Below are positions 6,946 to 15,645 of a stretch of DNA of 64,000 nt, piece after piece; within the stretch, counting starts at the first letter, position 1; each line of letters starts with the position of its first letter. The DNA comes from Actinacidiphila glaucinigra (lineage in GTDB: Bacteria > Actinomycetota > Actinomycetes > Streptomycetales > Streptomycetaceae): contig NZ_FZOF01000018.1 in NCBI RefSeq assembly GCF_900188405.1, positions 117,268-181,267 on the forward strand, in the 5' to 3' direction. The notes beneath the pieces were generated by a model. It did not search any database, was not told the origin of the DNA, and worked only from the letters and a program-made list of their open reading frames with translations. Made by a program: the position numbers and the translations under genes.

Positions 6946-8015
6946 CCACGCGGACGAGGCCTCAGGCACGCCGGGACGTGGCCATCGTGGCCTTCGCCCA
7001 GACCCGGCACGTGCGCGACAGCGCCGCGCTCTCCGAGGTCGAGATGCTCATGCCGGTGCTGCACGAGGTGCTGGACCAGGTGGGCCTCACCGCGGGGGAG
7101 ATCGGCTTCACCTGCTCGGGCTCCTGCGACTACCTGGCGGGCCGGGCCTTCTCCTTCACCATGGCGCTGGACGGGGTCGGGGCCTGGCCGCCGATCTCCG
7201 AGTCGCACGTGGAGACCGACGGCGCCTGGGCGCTCTACGAGGCCTGGGTCAAACTGCTCACCGGCGAGGCCGACACCGCCCTCGTCTACTCCTACGGCAA
7301 GTCCTCGCCGGGGCGGCTGCGGGACGTGCTGACCCGCCAGCTCGACCCGTACTACCTGGCACCGCTGTGGCCCGACTCCGTTGCCCTGGCCGCGCTCCAG
7401 GCCCAGGCGCTGATCGACGCGGGCGACACGGACGAGGCCGCGCTCGCCGCCGTCGCCGGCCGCAACCGGACCGCCGCCGTCGCCAACCCGTACGCGCAGG
7501 AGCCCGGCGACCGCCCGCAGGGGGAGTACGTGGTGCGGCCGCTGCGCCGGGGCGACTGCCCGCCGGTCGGCGACGGCGCGGCCGCGGTCGTGCTGGCGGC
7601 CGGGGACACCGCACGGCGGCTGTGCGAACGCCCCGCCTGGATCCGCGGCATGGACCACCGCATCGAGGCCCACGCTCTCGGCGTCCGCGACCTCACCGAC
7701 TCACCCTCCACCCGGCTGGCAGCGGAACGCGCCGGGGCCTTCGAGGCGCCCGTCGACACCGCCGAACTGCACGCCCCCTTCACCTCCCAGGAGGTCGTGC
7801 TCCGCAAGGCACTCGGCCTGGGGGACGACGTCGCGGTCAACCCCTCCGGCGGCCCGCTCGCCGCCAACCCCGTGATGGCCGCCGGCCTGATCCGGCTCGG
7901 CGAGGCCGCCGCCCGCATCCACCGCGGCGCCTCCCGCCGGGCGCTCGCCCACGCCACGTCCGGGCCCTGCCTGCAGCAGAACCTGGTCGCCGTCCTGGAA
8001 GGAGAGGACCGATGA
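6942..8015 (+). CDS. Thiolase-like lipid-transfer protein, Ltp4-like
   Basis: A 357-residue SCP-x-type thiolase-fold protein starting at a GTG that overlaps the DUF35 stop codon (GTGA). The frame is open further upstream, but that part only shadows the DUF35 gene. The thiolase C-terminal signature VNPSGGPLAANPVMAAGLIR is present. By my alignment the N-terminal nucleophile position, normally Cys before a TG or SG turn, is Glu91 in SHVETDGAWAL. An ordinary Claisen condensation or thiolysis is therefore unlikely. Steroid retro-aldolases of the Ltp2 type lack this Cys and cleave a tertiary hydroxy-acyl-CoA together with a DUF35 partner, which fits the gene immediately upstream. The product is probably one half of a Ltp3/Ltp4-type pair. 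Confidence 0.83.
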   Translation: MTTRTRPQARRDVAIVAFAQTRHVRDSAALSEVEMLMPVLHEVLDQVGLTAGEIGFTCSGSCDYLAGRAFSFTMALDGVGAWPPISESHVETDGAWALYEAWVKLLTGEADTALVYSYGKSSPGRLRDVLTRQLDPYYLAPLWPDSVALAALQAQALIDAGDTDEAALAAVAGRNRTAAVANPYAQEPGDRPQGEYVVRPLRRGDCPPVGDGAAAVVLAAGDTARRLCERPAWIRGMDHRIEAHALGVRDLTDSPSTRLAAERAGAFEAPVDTAELHAPFTSQEVVLRKALGLGDDVAVNPSGGPLAANPVMAAGLIRLGEAAARIHRGASRRALAHATSGPCLQQNLVAVLEGEDR

Positions 8016-9190
8016 GCGCGGTGCACGGCAAGGAGCCCGTCGCGGTGGTCGGCGTCGGGCAGACCCACCACACCTCGGCGCGGCACGACGTCTCCATCGC
8101 GGGACTCGTCCGCGAGGCGGCCCACCGTGCGCTGGTGGACGCGTCGATGACCTGGGCGGACGTCGACGCGGTCGTCATCGGCAAGGCCCCCGACTTCTTC
8201 GAGGGCGTGATGATGCCCGAGCTCTACCTCGCCGACGCCCTCGGCGCGGTCGGCAAGCCCGTGATGCGGGTGCACACCGCGGGTTCCGTGGGCGGCTCCA
8301 CCGCGCTCGTCGCGACGAGCCTGGTCGCGGCGCGGGTGCACCGCACCGTCCTGACGCTCGCCTTCGAGAAGCAGTCCGAGTCCAACGCGATGTGGGGCCT
8401 GTCGCTGCCCGTCCCCTTCCAGCAGCCCCTGCTGGCCGGGGCCGGCGGGTTCTTCGCACCGCACGTGCGCGCCTACATGCGGCGCACGGGCGCGCCGGAC
8501 ACCGTCGGAGCGCTCGTCGCCTACAAGGACCGGCGCAACGCGCTGCGGAACCCGTACGCCCATCTGCACGAGAAGGACATCACCCTGGAGAAGGTGCGTT
8601 CCTCGCCCATGCTCTGGGACCCGATCCGCTACTCCGAGACGTGCCCATCCTCCGACGGCGCCTGCGCGATGGTGCTCACCGACGAGGCGGGCGGGCGCCG
8701 CGCCCCGGGCCCGGTGGCCTGGGTGCACGGCGGGGCGATGCGCAGCGAGCCCACGATGTTCGCGGGCAAGGACTTCGTCAGCCCGCGGGCCGGACGCGAC
8801 TGCGCGGCCGACGTCTACCGGCAGGCCGGCATCACCGATCCGCGGCGGCAGATCGACGCCGTCGAGATGTACGTGCCCTTCTCCTGGTACGAGCCGATGT
8901 GGCTGGAGAACCTCGGTTTCGCACAGGAGGGGGAGGGCTGGAAGCTCACCGAGTCGGGGGTGACGGAGCTCGACGGCGATCTGCCCGTCAACCCTTCGGG
9001 TGGTGTGCTGTCCACCAACCCGATCGGCGCCTCGGGGATGATCCGCTTCGCCGAGGCCGCCCTCCAGGTGCGCGGCACGGCCGGCGGGCACCAGGTGGAC
9101 GGCGCACGTCTGGCGCTGGGTCACGCGTACGGCGGCGGTTCGCAGTTCTTCGCCATGTGGGTGGTCGGATCCGGGCACCCCGGAGAGTGA
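8012..9190 (+). CDS. Thiolase-like lipid-transfer protein, Ltp3-like
   Basis: A 392-residue thiolase-fold protein, last gene of the operon, overlapping the previous gene by 4 bp (ATGA). It has VNPSGGVLSTNPIGASGMIR near residue 330 and the C-terminal GHAYGGGSQFFAMW. The N-terminal nucleophile is Ser92 (TAGSVGGSTAL) instead of Cys, and the usual C-terminal Cys is also absent. As with its neighbour, a retro-aldolase or accessory role is more likely than thiolysis. Both length and position match mycobacterial Ltp3, which with FadD19 and Ltp4 is needed for breakdown of C24-branched plant sterol side chains in Rhodococcus. That role here is inferred from order and lengths. Confidence 0.83.
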   Translation: MSAVHGKEPVAVVGVGQTHHTSARHDVSIAGLVREAAHRALVDASMTWADVDAVVIGKAPDFFEGVMMPELYLADALGAVGKPVMRVHTAGSVGGSTALVATSLVAARVHRTVLTLAFEKQSESNAMWGLSLPVPFQQPLLAGAGGFFAPHVRAYMRRTGAPDTVGALVAYKDRRNALRNPYAHLHEKDITLEKVRSSPMLWDPIRYSETCPSSDGACAMVLTDEAGGRRAPGPVAWVHGGAMRSEPTMFAGKDFVSPRAGRDCAADVYRQAGITDPRRQIDAVEMYVPFSWYEPMWLENLGFAQEGEGWKLTESGVTELDGDLPVNPSGGVLSTNPIGASGMIRFAEAALQVRGTAGGHQVDGARLALGHAYGGGSQFFAMWVVGSGHPGE

Positions 9191-9298
9191 AGCGGGCATG
9201 AACCGGTACCGGGACCGGGCAGGTTCTTCCATGACCTGTCCGGGCCCCGGCACGGTCGCTAGGCTGGCCCGGACGACGGAGTCGGGAGGAGAACGGAC

Positions 9299-9538
9299 GT
9301 GGCCGAGAGCACGATCGGATCGCCGTTGGCCAACGGGAAGAAGCCGCAGCTTGATCTGGCCAACGCAACATGGCAGTCGAGCAGCCAGGGCACGGGAGAC
9401 GTCCAGATCGCCTTCGTCGAGGGCTATATCGCCATGAGGGACGGCCGGAGCCCCGAGGGCCCCTCGCTGATCTTCACCCCGGCGGAGTGGCGGGCCTTCG
9501 TCCTCGGGGCCCGCGACGGCGAGTTCGACCTCACCTGA
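9299..9538 (+). CDS. DUF397 domain protein
   Basis: A 79-residue protein with the DUF397 pattern: WQSSSQGTGDVQIAF, then IAMRDGRSPEGP, then LIFTPAEWRAFVLGARDGEFDL at the C terminus. DUF397 proteins are small, very common in Streptomyces, and usually sit beside a helix-turn-helix regulator with which they form a signalling pair. No such partner is adjacent here; the next gene is a large LuxR-type regulator 384 bp away. The GTG at 9299-9301 has GGGAGGA nine bases upstream, and a TAGGCT -10-like hexamer lies at 9260-9265. A strong hairpin follows, so it appears to be a single-gene transcript. Confidence 0.82.
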   Translation: MAESTIGSPLANGKKPQLDLANATWQSSSQGTGDVQIAFVEGYIAMRDGRSPEGPSLIFTPAEWRAFVLGARDGEFDLT

Positions 9539-9548
9539 CGGAACCTCA

Positions 9549-9602
9549 CGGGTGCGCCGGCGGCCCGCCCCCGCCTTTGGCGGCGAGCCGCCGGCGCACC
9601 CG
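9549..9602 (+). terminator. Long hairpin terminator after the DUF397 gene
   Basis: A 16-bp perfect outer stem pairs 9549-9564 (CGGGTGCGCCGGCGGC) with 9587-9602. A smaller CCGCC-TTT-GGCGG hairpin sits inside. It begins 11 bp past the DUF397 stop. The remainder of the 384-bp gap up to the LuxR-type gene holds no gene that I can support; it should contain that gene's promoter. Confidence 0.8.
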
Positions 9603-9922
9603 GCCGGGAGCCGGCGCGCAGGCCGTGTCCGCCGGCCGGCCGCGCCCGTTGTGCGCCCCCTTGCACATGTATCTGACGGGCCGTTATGTCATCGCCGCGA
9701 GGCATGTGCCACAGGCATCGCGGCGGCGCGTTCCCGCATGTGGGCGCACCTGATCGAGCACAGTCGATCATTCCGCGGACGATTTTGAACAGCCGTCACC
9801 AGTTCGCATTTATCCACTCACGCAGGGTCCCCGGTGGCGTACGCTGAGGTGCCAACGGACAGGTGTCCGAGTAACACCGGCGCGCTCCCGGCGCGCGCCG
9901 GATCAGGGGCAGGGGGTGCACT

Positions 9923-12805
9923 ATGGCGCGGCGCACACCGAAGTCCCGGAGGCCGCTCCTCGAACGCGAGGCCGAACTCGTGGCCGTCGACGAGGCGCTG
10001 GCCGAACTCACGGGCATACGGACCGAAGGGGGCCACCCCCGCAGCGGCACACGGCGTGGCGGCGTGCTGGCCTTCGCCGCCCCCGCGGGCCTCGGCAAGA
10101 CGACCCTGCTCGCGGAGACCCGGCGCCGTGCCTCCGCCCTCGGCTGCACCGTCCTGTACGCCCGCGGCGGGGACCAGGAACAGGGCGTCGCCTTCCACGT
10201 GGCCCGCCAACTGCTCCAGCCCCAGCTCGCCGGAGCCGGCGACGAGGTGCTCCGCTCCACCCTCGGCAGCTGGTACGGCATCGTCGGCCCCGCCCTGGGA
10301 CTGTGCACCGACGGCGCGGGCGCGCCCCCCGACCCGCAGGGCCTCGCGGACGGACTCGACTGGGTGCTCACCCACATCGCCGTCCGGCGGGCCCCGGTGG
10401 TCCTCGTGCTCGACGACGCCCACTGGGCCGACCCCGAGTCCCTGGGCTGGCTGGCCGCCTTCGCGCCCCGCGCCGAGGAACTCCCGATGCTCCTCGTCGT
10501 GGCCTACCGTCCCGACGAACTCCCCGCCCAGGCCGAGGCGTTCCGCGGGCTGCCCGACCGCTCCGGCACCCGTCCGCTGGGCCTGGAACCGCTCAGCGCG
10601 GCCGCCATCGGCCGGCTCGTCCGCGAGACCGTGGGCGAACACGCCGACGAGGCCTTCTGCCGCGAGGCCTGGGCCGTCACCGCCGGCAACCCCTTCGAGG
10701 CCGTGGAGCTCACCGCCAAGGTCCTCGACCGCGCACTGCGGCCCGACGAGTCCAGTGCGCACCTCCTGCGCGACCTCGCCGCCGCCGCCAAGGGCAGCGG
10801 ACTCATCGCCCGCCTGGAGCGCCTGGGCACCTCCACCGTCCGCATGGCGTGGGCCGCCGCCGTCCTCGGCACGTCCATCTCGCCGGCGATCGCCGCGAGC
10901 GTGGCGGGCCTGGGCGGCGAGGAGGCCGCCGACGCCGCGGACCGGCTGCGCAAGGCCCGCATCCTCACGGGCAGTGACGTGCTGGAGTTCGTCCACCCCC
11001 TCATCGCCACCGCGGTGTACCGGGCGATCCCCGACGCCGTCCGGGTCGCCCTGCACGGCCAGGCCGCCTGGTCCGTCGTGGACGCCGGGCTCGGCCCCTC
11101 CGCGGCCGCCCGCCACCTGCTGGAGACCCACCCCGAGGGCGACCCCTGGGTCGTCACCCAACTGCGCCAGGCCGCCCGGGACACCGCGCGGGCCGGCGCC
11201 CCCGACGCGGCCCGCCGCTACCTCGCGCGGGCGCTGCGCGAGCCGCCGCCCTTCGAGGACCGGGCGGCCGTGCTCTTCGAACTGGGCTGCTCCTCCCTGC
11301 TCACCGAGCCGGCCACCACCGTCAACCACCTGCGTGCCGCGCTCGAGGAGCCGATCGTCGACCCGGCGATGCGGGACGCGATCACCTACCGGCTCTCCCA
11401 GGCGCTGGCCCACTCCGACCGGCTCGGCGAGGCCGCGGACACCGTCGGGCAGGCCGCCCGTACCGCCACCAACGCGCGGGCCCGGCTGCGGCTGCAGGAA
11501 GAGCAGTTCATGTGGGACGCCTTCCGCTCAGACGAACCGGACTCCCCGGCGCGCTCCCGCAGACTGACCCGCCTCGCCGACCGGCTGACCGGACGCGACC
11601 TGACCGAGCGCTACATCATCGGACTGCGCGCCTGGGACGCCACCCTGCGCGGTGAGCCCGCCGAGAGCGCGCTGCGCCACTCCGACCGGGCCCTGGAAGG
11701 CGGCCTGCCCTGGGCCAGCGAGGACTTCGGGTTCGAGGTCCCGGTCCTCGTCGCGATGACGTACATGTACGCCGACCGGCCCGGCCGGGCCGAGGAGCTC
11801 TTCGCCGCCGGCATCGGCGACTACGAGCGCCAGGGCTGGCGCGGCGCCCACCTTGCCTTCGGCTACTCCCTGCTCGGCTACGTGCGGTACCGCCGCGGCC
11901 GGCTCGCCGAGGCGGAGGACTTCGCCCGCGACGGCCTGCGGCTGGCCGACCGCGTCGGCCGCGGCACCCCGGTCGTCTGGTACACCGTGGCGATCCTCGT
12001 CGAGATCCTGCTCGCCCGGGGACGGGTCCGCGAGGCCACGGCCCTCGCCGACGACTACGACTTCCGCGAGCCCTTCCCGGCGGCCGTCACCTTCCCCGAC
12101 GCGCAGACGGTCTACGGACGGCTGCTGCTCGAACGGGGCATGGTCAACGAGGCCATCGCCCAGCTCGAGGCGTGCGGTCGCCGGCTCGACCCCCGGGGCA
12201 TGCGCAACCCCGGCTGGTCGCCGTGGAAGCTCCACCTCGCGCTCGCCGAGGCCCGGGACACGCCTGAGCGGGCCCGTGCCACCGCCGCCGACGCCGTCGA
12301 GCGCGCCCGCCAGTACGGCACCGCGTCCGCGATCGGCCAGGCGCTGCGGGTCTCCGCCGAGGTGGCCGCGGAGTCCGACCGGCTCAAGCTGCTGCACGAG
12401 GCGGTCGCGCACCTGGAGCGCTCACCCGCCGGCTACGAGCTGGCCCGGGCCCTGGTCGACCACGGCGCCGTCCTGCGCCGCGAGGCCCGGCTCCACGAGG
12501 CGGCCGAGCAGCTCTACCGGGGTCTGGAGACCGCTGTCCACTGCGGCGCCGAAACCCTGGCCGAACGCGCCCGTGACGAACTCGCCGCCGCCGGACTCCG
12601 CCCGCGCAGGCTCCGCACCACGGAGACCGACGCCCTCACCGCCCAGGAACGGACGGCCGCCTCGCGGGCCGCCCGCGGCGAGGACGACGAGCAGATCGCC
12701 GCGGGTCTGGGCACCGACGTGGAGAGCGTCACCCGTCTGCTCTCCGCCGTCTACCGCAAGATCGGCACCGACCGGGCGGGCCTGGCCAGGGCCCTGGCAC
12801 CGTAG
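9923..12805 (+). CDS. LAL-type (large ATP-binding) LuxR-family transcriptional regulator
   Basis: A 960-residue regulator. An N-terminal AAA/STAND ATPase domain carries Walker A APAGLGKTT (residues 53-61) and Walker B PVVLVLDDAHWAD (158-170). A long helical TPR-like region follows, and the last 60 residues form a LuxR-type helix-turn-helix (LTAQERTAASRAARG, then GLGTDVESVTRLLSAVYRKIG). LAL/MalT-like proteins bind ATP and an inducer before activating transcription, often of secondary-metabolism or catabolic genes. The HTH is slightly degenerate relative to the LuxR consensus. GGGGCAGGGGG lies just upstream of the ATG. No biosynthetic cluster adjoins it, so the target is unknown. Confidence 0.88.
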   Translation: MARRTPKSRRPLLEREAELVAVDEALAELTGIRTEGGHPRSGTRRGGVLAFAAPAGLGKTTLLAETRRRASALGCTVLYARGGDQEQGVAFHVARQLLQPQLAGAGDEVLRSTLGSWYGIVGPALGLCTDGAGAPPDPQGLADGLDWVLTHIAVRRAPVVLVLDDAHWADPESLGWLAAFAPRAEELPMLLVVAYRPDELPAQAEAFRGLPDRSGTRPLGLEPLSAAAIGRLVRETVGEHADEAFCREAWAVTAGNPFEAVELTAKVLDRALRPDESSAHLLRDLAAAAKGSGLIARLERLGTSTVRMAWAAAVLGTSISPAIAASVAGLGGEEAADAADRLRKARILTGSDVLEFVHPLIATAVYRAIPDAVRVALHGQAAWSVVDAGLGPSAAARHLLETHPEGDPWVVTQLRQAARDTARAGAPDAARRYLARALREPPPFEDRAAVLFELGCSSLLTEPATTVNHLRAALEEPIVDPAMRDAITYRLSQALAHSDRLGEAADTVGQAARTATNARARLRLQEEQFMWDAFRSDEPDSPARSRRLTRLADRLTGRDLTERYIIGLRAWDATLRGEPAESALRHSDRALEGGLPWASEDFGFEVPVLVAMTYMYADRPGRAEELFAAGIGDYERQGWRGAHLAFGYSLLGYVRYRRGRLAEAEDFARDGLRLADRVGRGTPVVWYTVAILVEILLARGRVREATALADDYDFREPFPAAVTFPDAQTVYGRLLLERGMVNEAIAQLEACGRRLDPRGMRNPGWSPWKLHLALAEARDTPERARATAADAVERARQYGTASAIGQALRVSAEVAAESDRLKLLHEAVAHLERSPAGYELARALVDHGAVLRREARLHEAAEQLYRGLETAVHCGAETLAERARDELAAAGLRPRRLRTTETDALTAQERTAASRAARGEDDEQIAAGLGTDVESVTRLLSAVYRKIGTDRAGLARALAP

Positions 12806-12842
12806 CGACGCGACCCCGGGCACACGGGCCGCCCGGGGACCG

Positions 12843-12857
12843 TACGATGGGCGCATG
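12843..12857 (+). promoter_or_regulatory. -10 element placed for a leaderless ATG start
   Basis: TACGAT (12843-12848) is followed by six bases and then the ATG of the next gene, with no Shine-Dalgarno sequence between. This spacing is typical of leaderless transcripts in Streptomyces. The -35 is not clear. Confidence 0.45.
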
Positions 12858-13355
12858 TCGTTCCTCCGCCGCCGCAGCGCCGCAACGCCCACAGGGCCGG
12901 AATTCGACGTCCTGGCCATGGACCCGGGCGACTGGCCGGGCGAACTCGGCGCCGGGCTGCTGCCCGGGGAGGACGGCAGCTGCCAGGGCATCTTCCTGCG
13001 CTACGACCTCTTCGGCGGGCGCGGTCCCGCCATGCTGATCGGCAACCTCCCGGAGGGCTCGCCCGCCCGCGACCTCGAAGAGGGCCAGATCCCCTTCGAG
13101 GTCGCGCAGCTGATGCTGGCCCTCGGCAACGACGAGCCGGTGGAGGTCGTCGGCACCGAGGACACCCCGGTCATGCACGGTGACAACCTGCTGATCGTGC
13201 GCAAGGTGAAGCTCTCCGAGGGGCGCATCGCCTGCACGCAGTTCGACCGCAGCGACGGCGTCCAGGTCACCATCGCGACCTGGGACCGTCCGATCACCGA
13301 CGACCTCTACCAGTTGCTCAAGCCCCTCCCCGCGGAGATGTTCCAGCAGGGCTGA
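12855..13355 (+). CDS. Conserved hypothetical protein
   Basis: A 166-residue soluble acidic protein that I cannot name. It begins MSFLRRRSA, followed by a globular region with GDWPGELGAGLLPGEDGS and ARDLEEGQIPFEVAQLMLAL. The C-terminal segment GVQVTIATWDRPITDDLYQLL is beta-rich. It has no signal peptide, membrane segment or obvious catalytic motif. The ATG is positioned for leaderless translation behind a TACGAT hexamer. Its last 38 bp overlap the 3' end of the convergent amidase gene, so both coding ends are constrained by the same DNA. Confidence 0.75.
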   Translation: MSFLRRRSAATPTGPEFDVLAMDPGDWPGELGAGLLPGEDGSCQGIFLRYDLFGGRGPAMLIGNLPEGSPARDLEEGQIPFEVAQLMLALGNDEPVEVVGTEDTPVMHGDNLLIVRKVKLSEGRIACTQFDRSDGVQVTIATWDRPITDDLYQLLKPLPAEMFQQG

Positions 13356-15327
13356 ACGGGGCCCAGGAGGGCCGCAGGGTCACGTCCCCGGCCTTGACCC
13401 AGGCCACCCGGTGGCCGAACTGGATCTCGTAGTAGCGCTGCTCGCCGCGCACCACCACGTGCTGGGAGGCGTCGAAGGTGACCGCCCGGTAGTACTCGCC
13501 GCGCGTCGCCTGGCCCACCGCGTAGCTCTGGCCCGCGAGGAGCCGGTACGGCAGCGGGGCTTCCGGCTGCACCGGGACCCCCGCCGGGTAGGCGGACGCC
13601 TCCGGGTAGGCGCGCCCGTACACCGGGACCTCGGCGCGGCCCTCCTTCGGCGTGACCAGCAGGCCCGTGGCGGGCAGTGCGGTCCGGTGCCCCCTGGGGT
13701 CGTGGAACCAGGCCTTCTGGCCGAGGTACCAGATCGCCGTCCAGTCCCCGCGCCGCTCGGCCACCGCGAACTGCTGGCCGGTCGAGGCGCGGGCACCGGT
13801 GTCGTTCACCCCGGTCGTCGAGGGGGCCTCCCCGTGCAGTCCGGTGTCCTCCACGAGCGGGGCGTCCTCGCGCGGCTCGGTGTACAGCCGGACGGCCGTG
13901 GAGCCGCGGGACGGACAGGTGTCGCCGGCGCTCGCGCACCCCGTGTAGACGGGCCGGTTGGAGACGAGGTCGGGGGCGATCGTCACCAGGGCGCTGCCCG
14001 GCCCGGCGGTCTGCCGGAAGGGTGCTCCGAGCAACCGGAAGTAGTGCGCCCAGTCCCAGTACGGGCCGGGGTCGGTGTGCATCCCGGGGATGTTCGCCGG
14101 GGTCGGCCCCGGGACGTTGTCGTGGCCCAGGATGTGCTGCCGGTCCAGCGGGATGCCGTTGCGCAGGGCCAGGTAGCGGACCAGCCGCGCGGACGCACGG
14201 TACATGGCCTCCGTGTACCAGGTGCCCGGGTCGGTGAGGAAGCCCTCGTGCTCGATGCCGACCGACTTGGCGTTGACGTACCAGTTGCCCGCGTGCCAGC
14301 CGACGTCCTTGGTCCGCACGTGCTGGTCGACGTGGCCGTCCGCGGAGCGGATCGAGTAGTGCCACGCCAGGTAGTCCGGCTTCTGCACCAGTTGGAGGGT
14401 GGTGTCCCAGGTCGCCTCGGTGTCGTGGACGACGATGTAGTCGATCTTCTGGTCGTGCGGACGGTCGGCGAGGTCGTGGTTGCCGTAGTCGTCCGTGCCG
14501 TACTCCTCGTACGGGGCCGGGAGCCACTCGCAGGCGATCGTGCGCGGGCACTCCGTCCCGTCCGCTGAGACGGTGCGCAGGCCCAGGGAGCGGAGCCGGG
14601 AGGTGTCCGGTGCGAGACCGGGGTGCGCGGCGAGGGTGAGGGTCTCACCGTCGTCCGTGGTGCGTGTGACGCCGTCCCGGATGACCTGGAAGACGTCGTC
14701 GGCGAAGACCGAGGCCGTGGCGGAGTCCTCGGCGCCCGAGTAGCGGGCCACCGCGCCGTACCAGCGCGCCGGGTCCGGACTCAGCGGCGCACCGAGTGAC
14801 TTCTGGGCCTGGGCCAGCAGCGCCGCGCCGCCCTCGACGTTGGCCGCCGGGTCCTCGCGCAGCTCCTCGGCGCGCAGCCCGGTCAGTCCGGCGGCGCGGT
14901 CCAGCGTCGTGAGCGTCGGCGGCAGCGCGCGGGTGTCCACGGTGGGTGGTCCGACGTCGGTGAGGGGACGTCCTACGTCGCCGCGCGGGTCGTCACCGCC
15001 ATCACCTCTTTGAGGGAAGTCGGTGAGCGCCGCCCGGGCGTCCGTCAGGTGCATGGGGCCGTATCCGGCGGTGACGCTGGGCAGCCCGCGGTGGGAGTCC
15101 CAGCGCGACTCCAGGTAGGCCACGCCCAACAGCACGCTCTCCGGCACGTGGTGGTGCTCCGCGGCGTCCCTGAAGGCCTGCCGGAGCGGTACGTCCCGCT
15201 CTTCGGGGGCCGCGCCCGCCGCGGGGAGCGGCGACAGCGCGGAGAGCAGGGCGCCGACGGCCACGGTGACCGTTGCGGCGGTGACGACCTTGCGCGGGCG
15301 TCTCGCGTTGTGGGGGGTTCCTCGCAC
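13318..15327 (-). CDS. Secreted N-acetylmuramoyl-L-alanine amidase (Amidase_2/PGRP fold)
   Basis: A 669-residue exported peptidoglycan hydrolase. Residues 1-39 form a Sec signal peptide (RRPRK, a hydrophobic stretch, then PAAGAA). The N-terminal region (about 45-200) looks like a lysozyme/transglycosylase-type helical module (ESVLLGVAYLESRW). The zinc amidase domain spans about 290-430, with likely ligands His301 (IVVHDTEA), His402 (LGHDNVPG) and Asp419 (HTDPGPYWDW), and the family motif SVGIEHEG at 357-364. About 240 C-terminal residues look like SH3-type repeats (GQQFAVAERRGDWTAIWYLG). The start is GTG at 15325-15327 with AGGAGG five bases upstream. It should cut the amide between MurNAc and the stem peptide. 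Confidence 0.87.
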   Translation of the reverse strand: MRGTPHNARRPRKVVTAATVTVAVGALLSALSPLPAAGAAPEERDVPLRQAFRDAAEHHHVPESVLLGVAYLESRWDSHRGLPSVTAGYGPMHLTDARAALTDFPQRGDGGDDPRGDVGRPLTDVGPPTVDTRALPPTLTTLDRAAGLTGLRAEELREDPAANVEGGAALLAQAQKSLGAPLSPDPARWYGAVARYSGAEDSATASVFADDVFQVIRDGVTRTTDDGETLTLAAHPGLAPDTSRLRSLGLRTVSADGTECPRTIACEWLPAPYEEYGTDDYGNHDLADRPHDQKIDYIVVHDTEATWDTTLQLVQKPDYLAWHYSIRSADGHVDQHVRTKDVGWHAGNWYVNAKSVGIEHEGFLTDPGTWYTEAMYRASARLVRYLALRNGIPLDRQHILGHDNVPGPTPANIPGMHTDPGPYWDWAHYFRLLGAPFRQTAGPGSALVTIAPDLVSNRPVYTGCASAGDTCPSRGSTAVRLYTEPREDAPLVEDTGLHGEAPSTTGVNDTGARASTGQQFAVAERRGDWTAIWYLGQKAWFHDPRGHRTALPATGLLVTPKEGRAEVPVYGRAYPEASAYPAGVPVQPEAPLPYRLLAGQSYAVGQATRGEYYRAVTFDASQHVVVRGEQRYYEIQFGHRVAWVKAGDVTLRPSWAPFSPAGTSPRGGA

Positions 15328-15481
15328 TGCAGCCTCCTGTGGTGACGCACGGGGCCGTTCGGCACCACAGGGGTATCCGCTGGTCGACGATCCGTCAACT
15401 GTGCGGTGGAATCACCGTTTACGCATGTCAGCGCCCGTACGGGAGCTTTCCCCGCACGGGCGTCGTGGCCTGCGGTGCGTC

Positions 15482-15497
15482 AGTGGACTGGACCACC
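15482..15497. promoter_or_regulatory. Possible weak DasR (dre-like) site
   Basis: AGTGGACTGGACCACC matches 13 of 16 positions of the DasR element AGTGGTCTAGACCACT. It lies 155 bp upstream of the amidase start, next to the terminator of the leftward kinase gene. DasR responds to amino-sugar phosphates, so a cell-wall amidase target would be sensible, but the match is imperfect. Confidence 0.3.
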
Positions 15498-15498
15498 G

Positions 15499-15539
15499 GC
15501 GGTGCCGCCCCGGCTGTGAAGCCGCTCGGGCGGCACCGC
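15499..15539 (-). terminator. Long hairpin terminator after the APH-like kinase gene
   Basis: GCGGTGCCGCCC pairs perfectly with GGGCGGCACCGC, and inside the loop CGGCT-GTGA-AGCCG forms a second stem: 17 base pairs in total. It lies downstream of the leftward kinase gene ending at 15646. The rest of 15328-15645 holds the amidase promoter region (TTGACG at about 15390, reading leftward) and no gene. Confidence 0.75.
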
Positions 15540-15645
15540 GACGGCACCGGAGGACACTCCCCTGGACCCCGGGTCCGCGACCGCGGTGCGTCGCCGTCCG
15601 CCACGCACCGGTTCCTCCCCTTCCATCCGGGAACCGGCCGTGGGA

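Noticed and set aside
9923..12805. Pathway regulator of a biosynthetic gene cluster
   Set aside because: No polyketide, peptide or terpene biosynthesis genes lie in the window, so no cluster can be claimed despite the LAL-type regulator.
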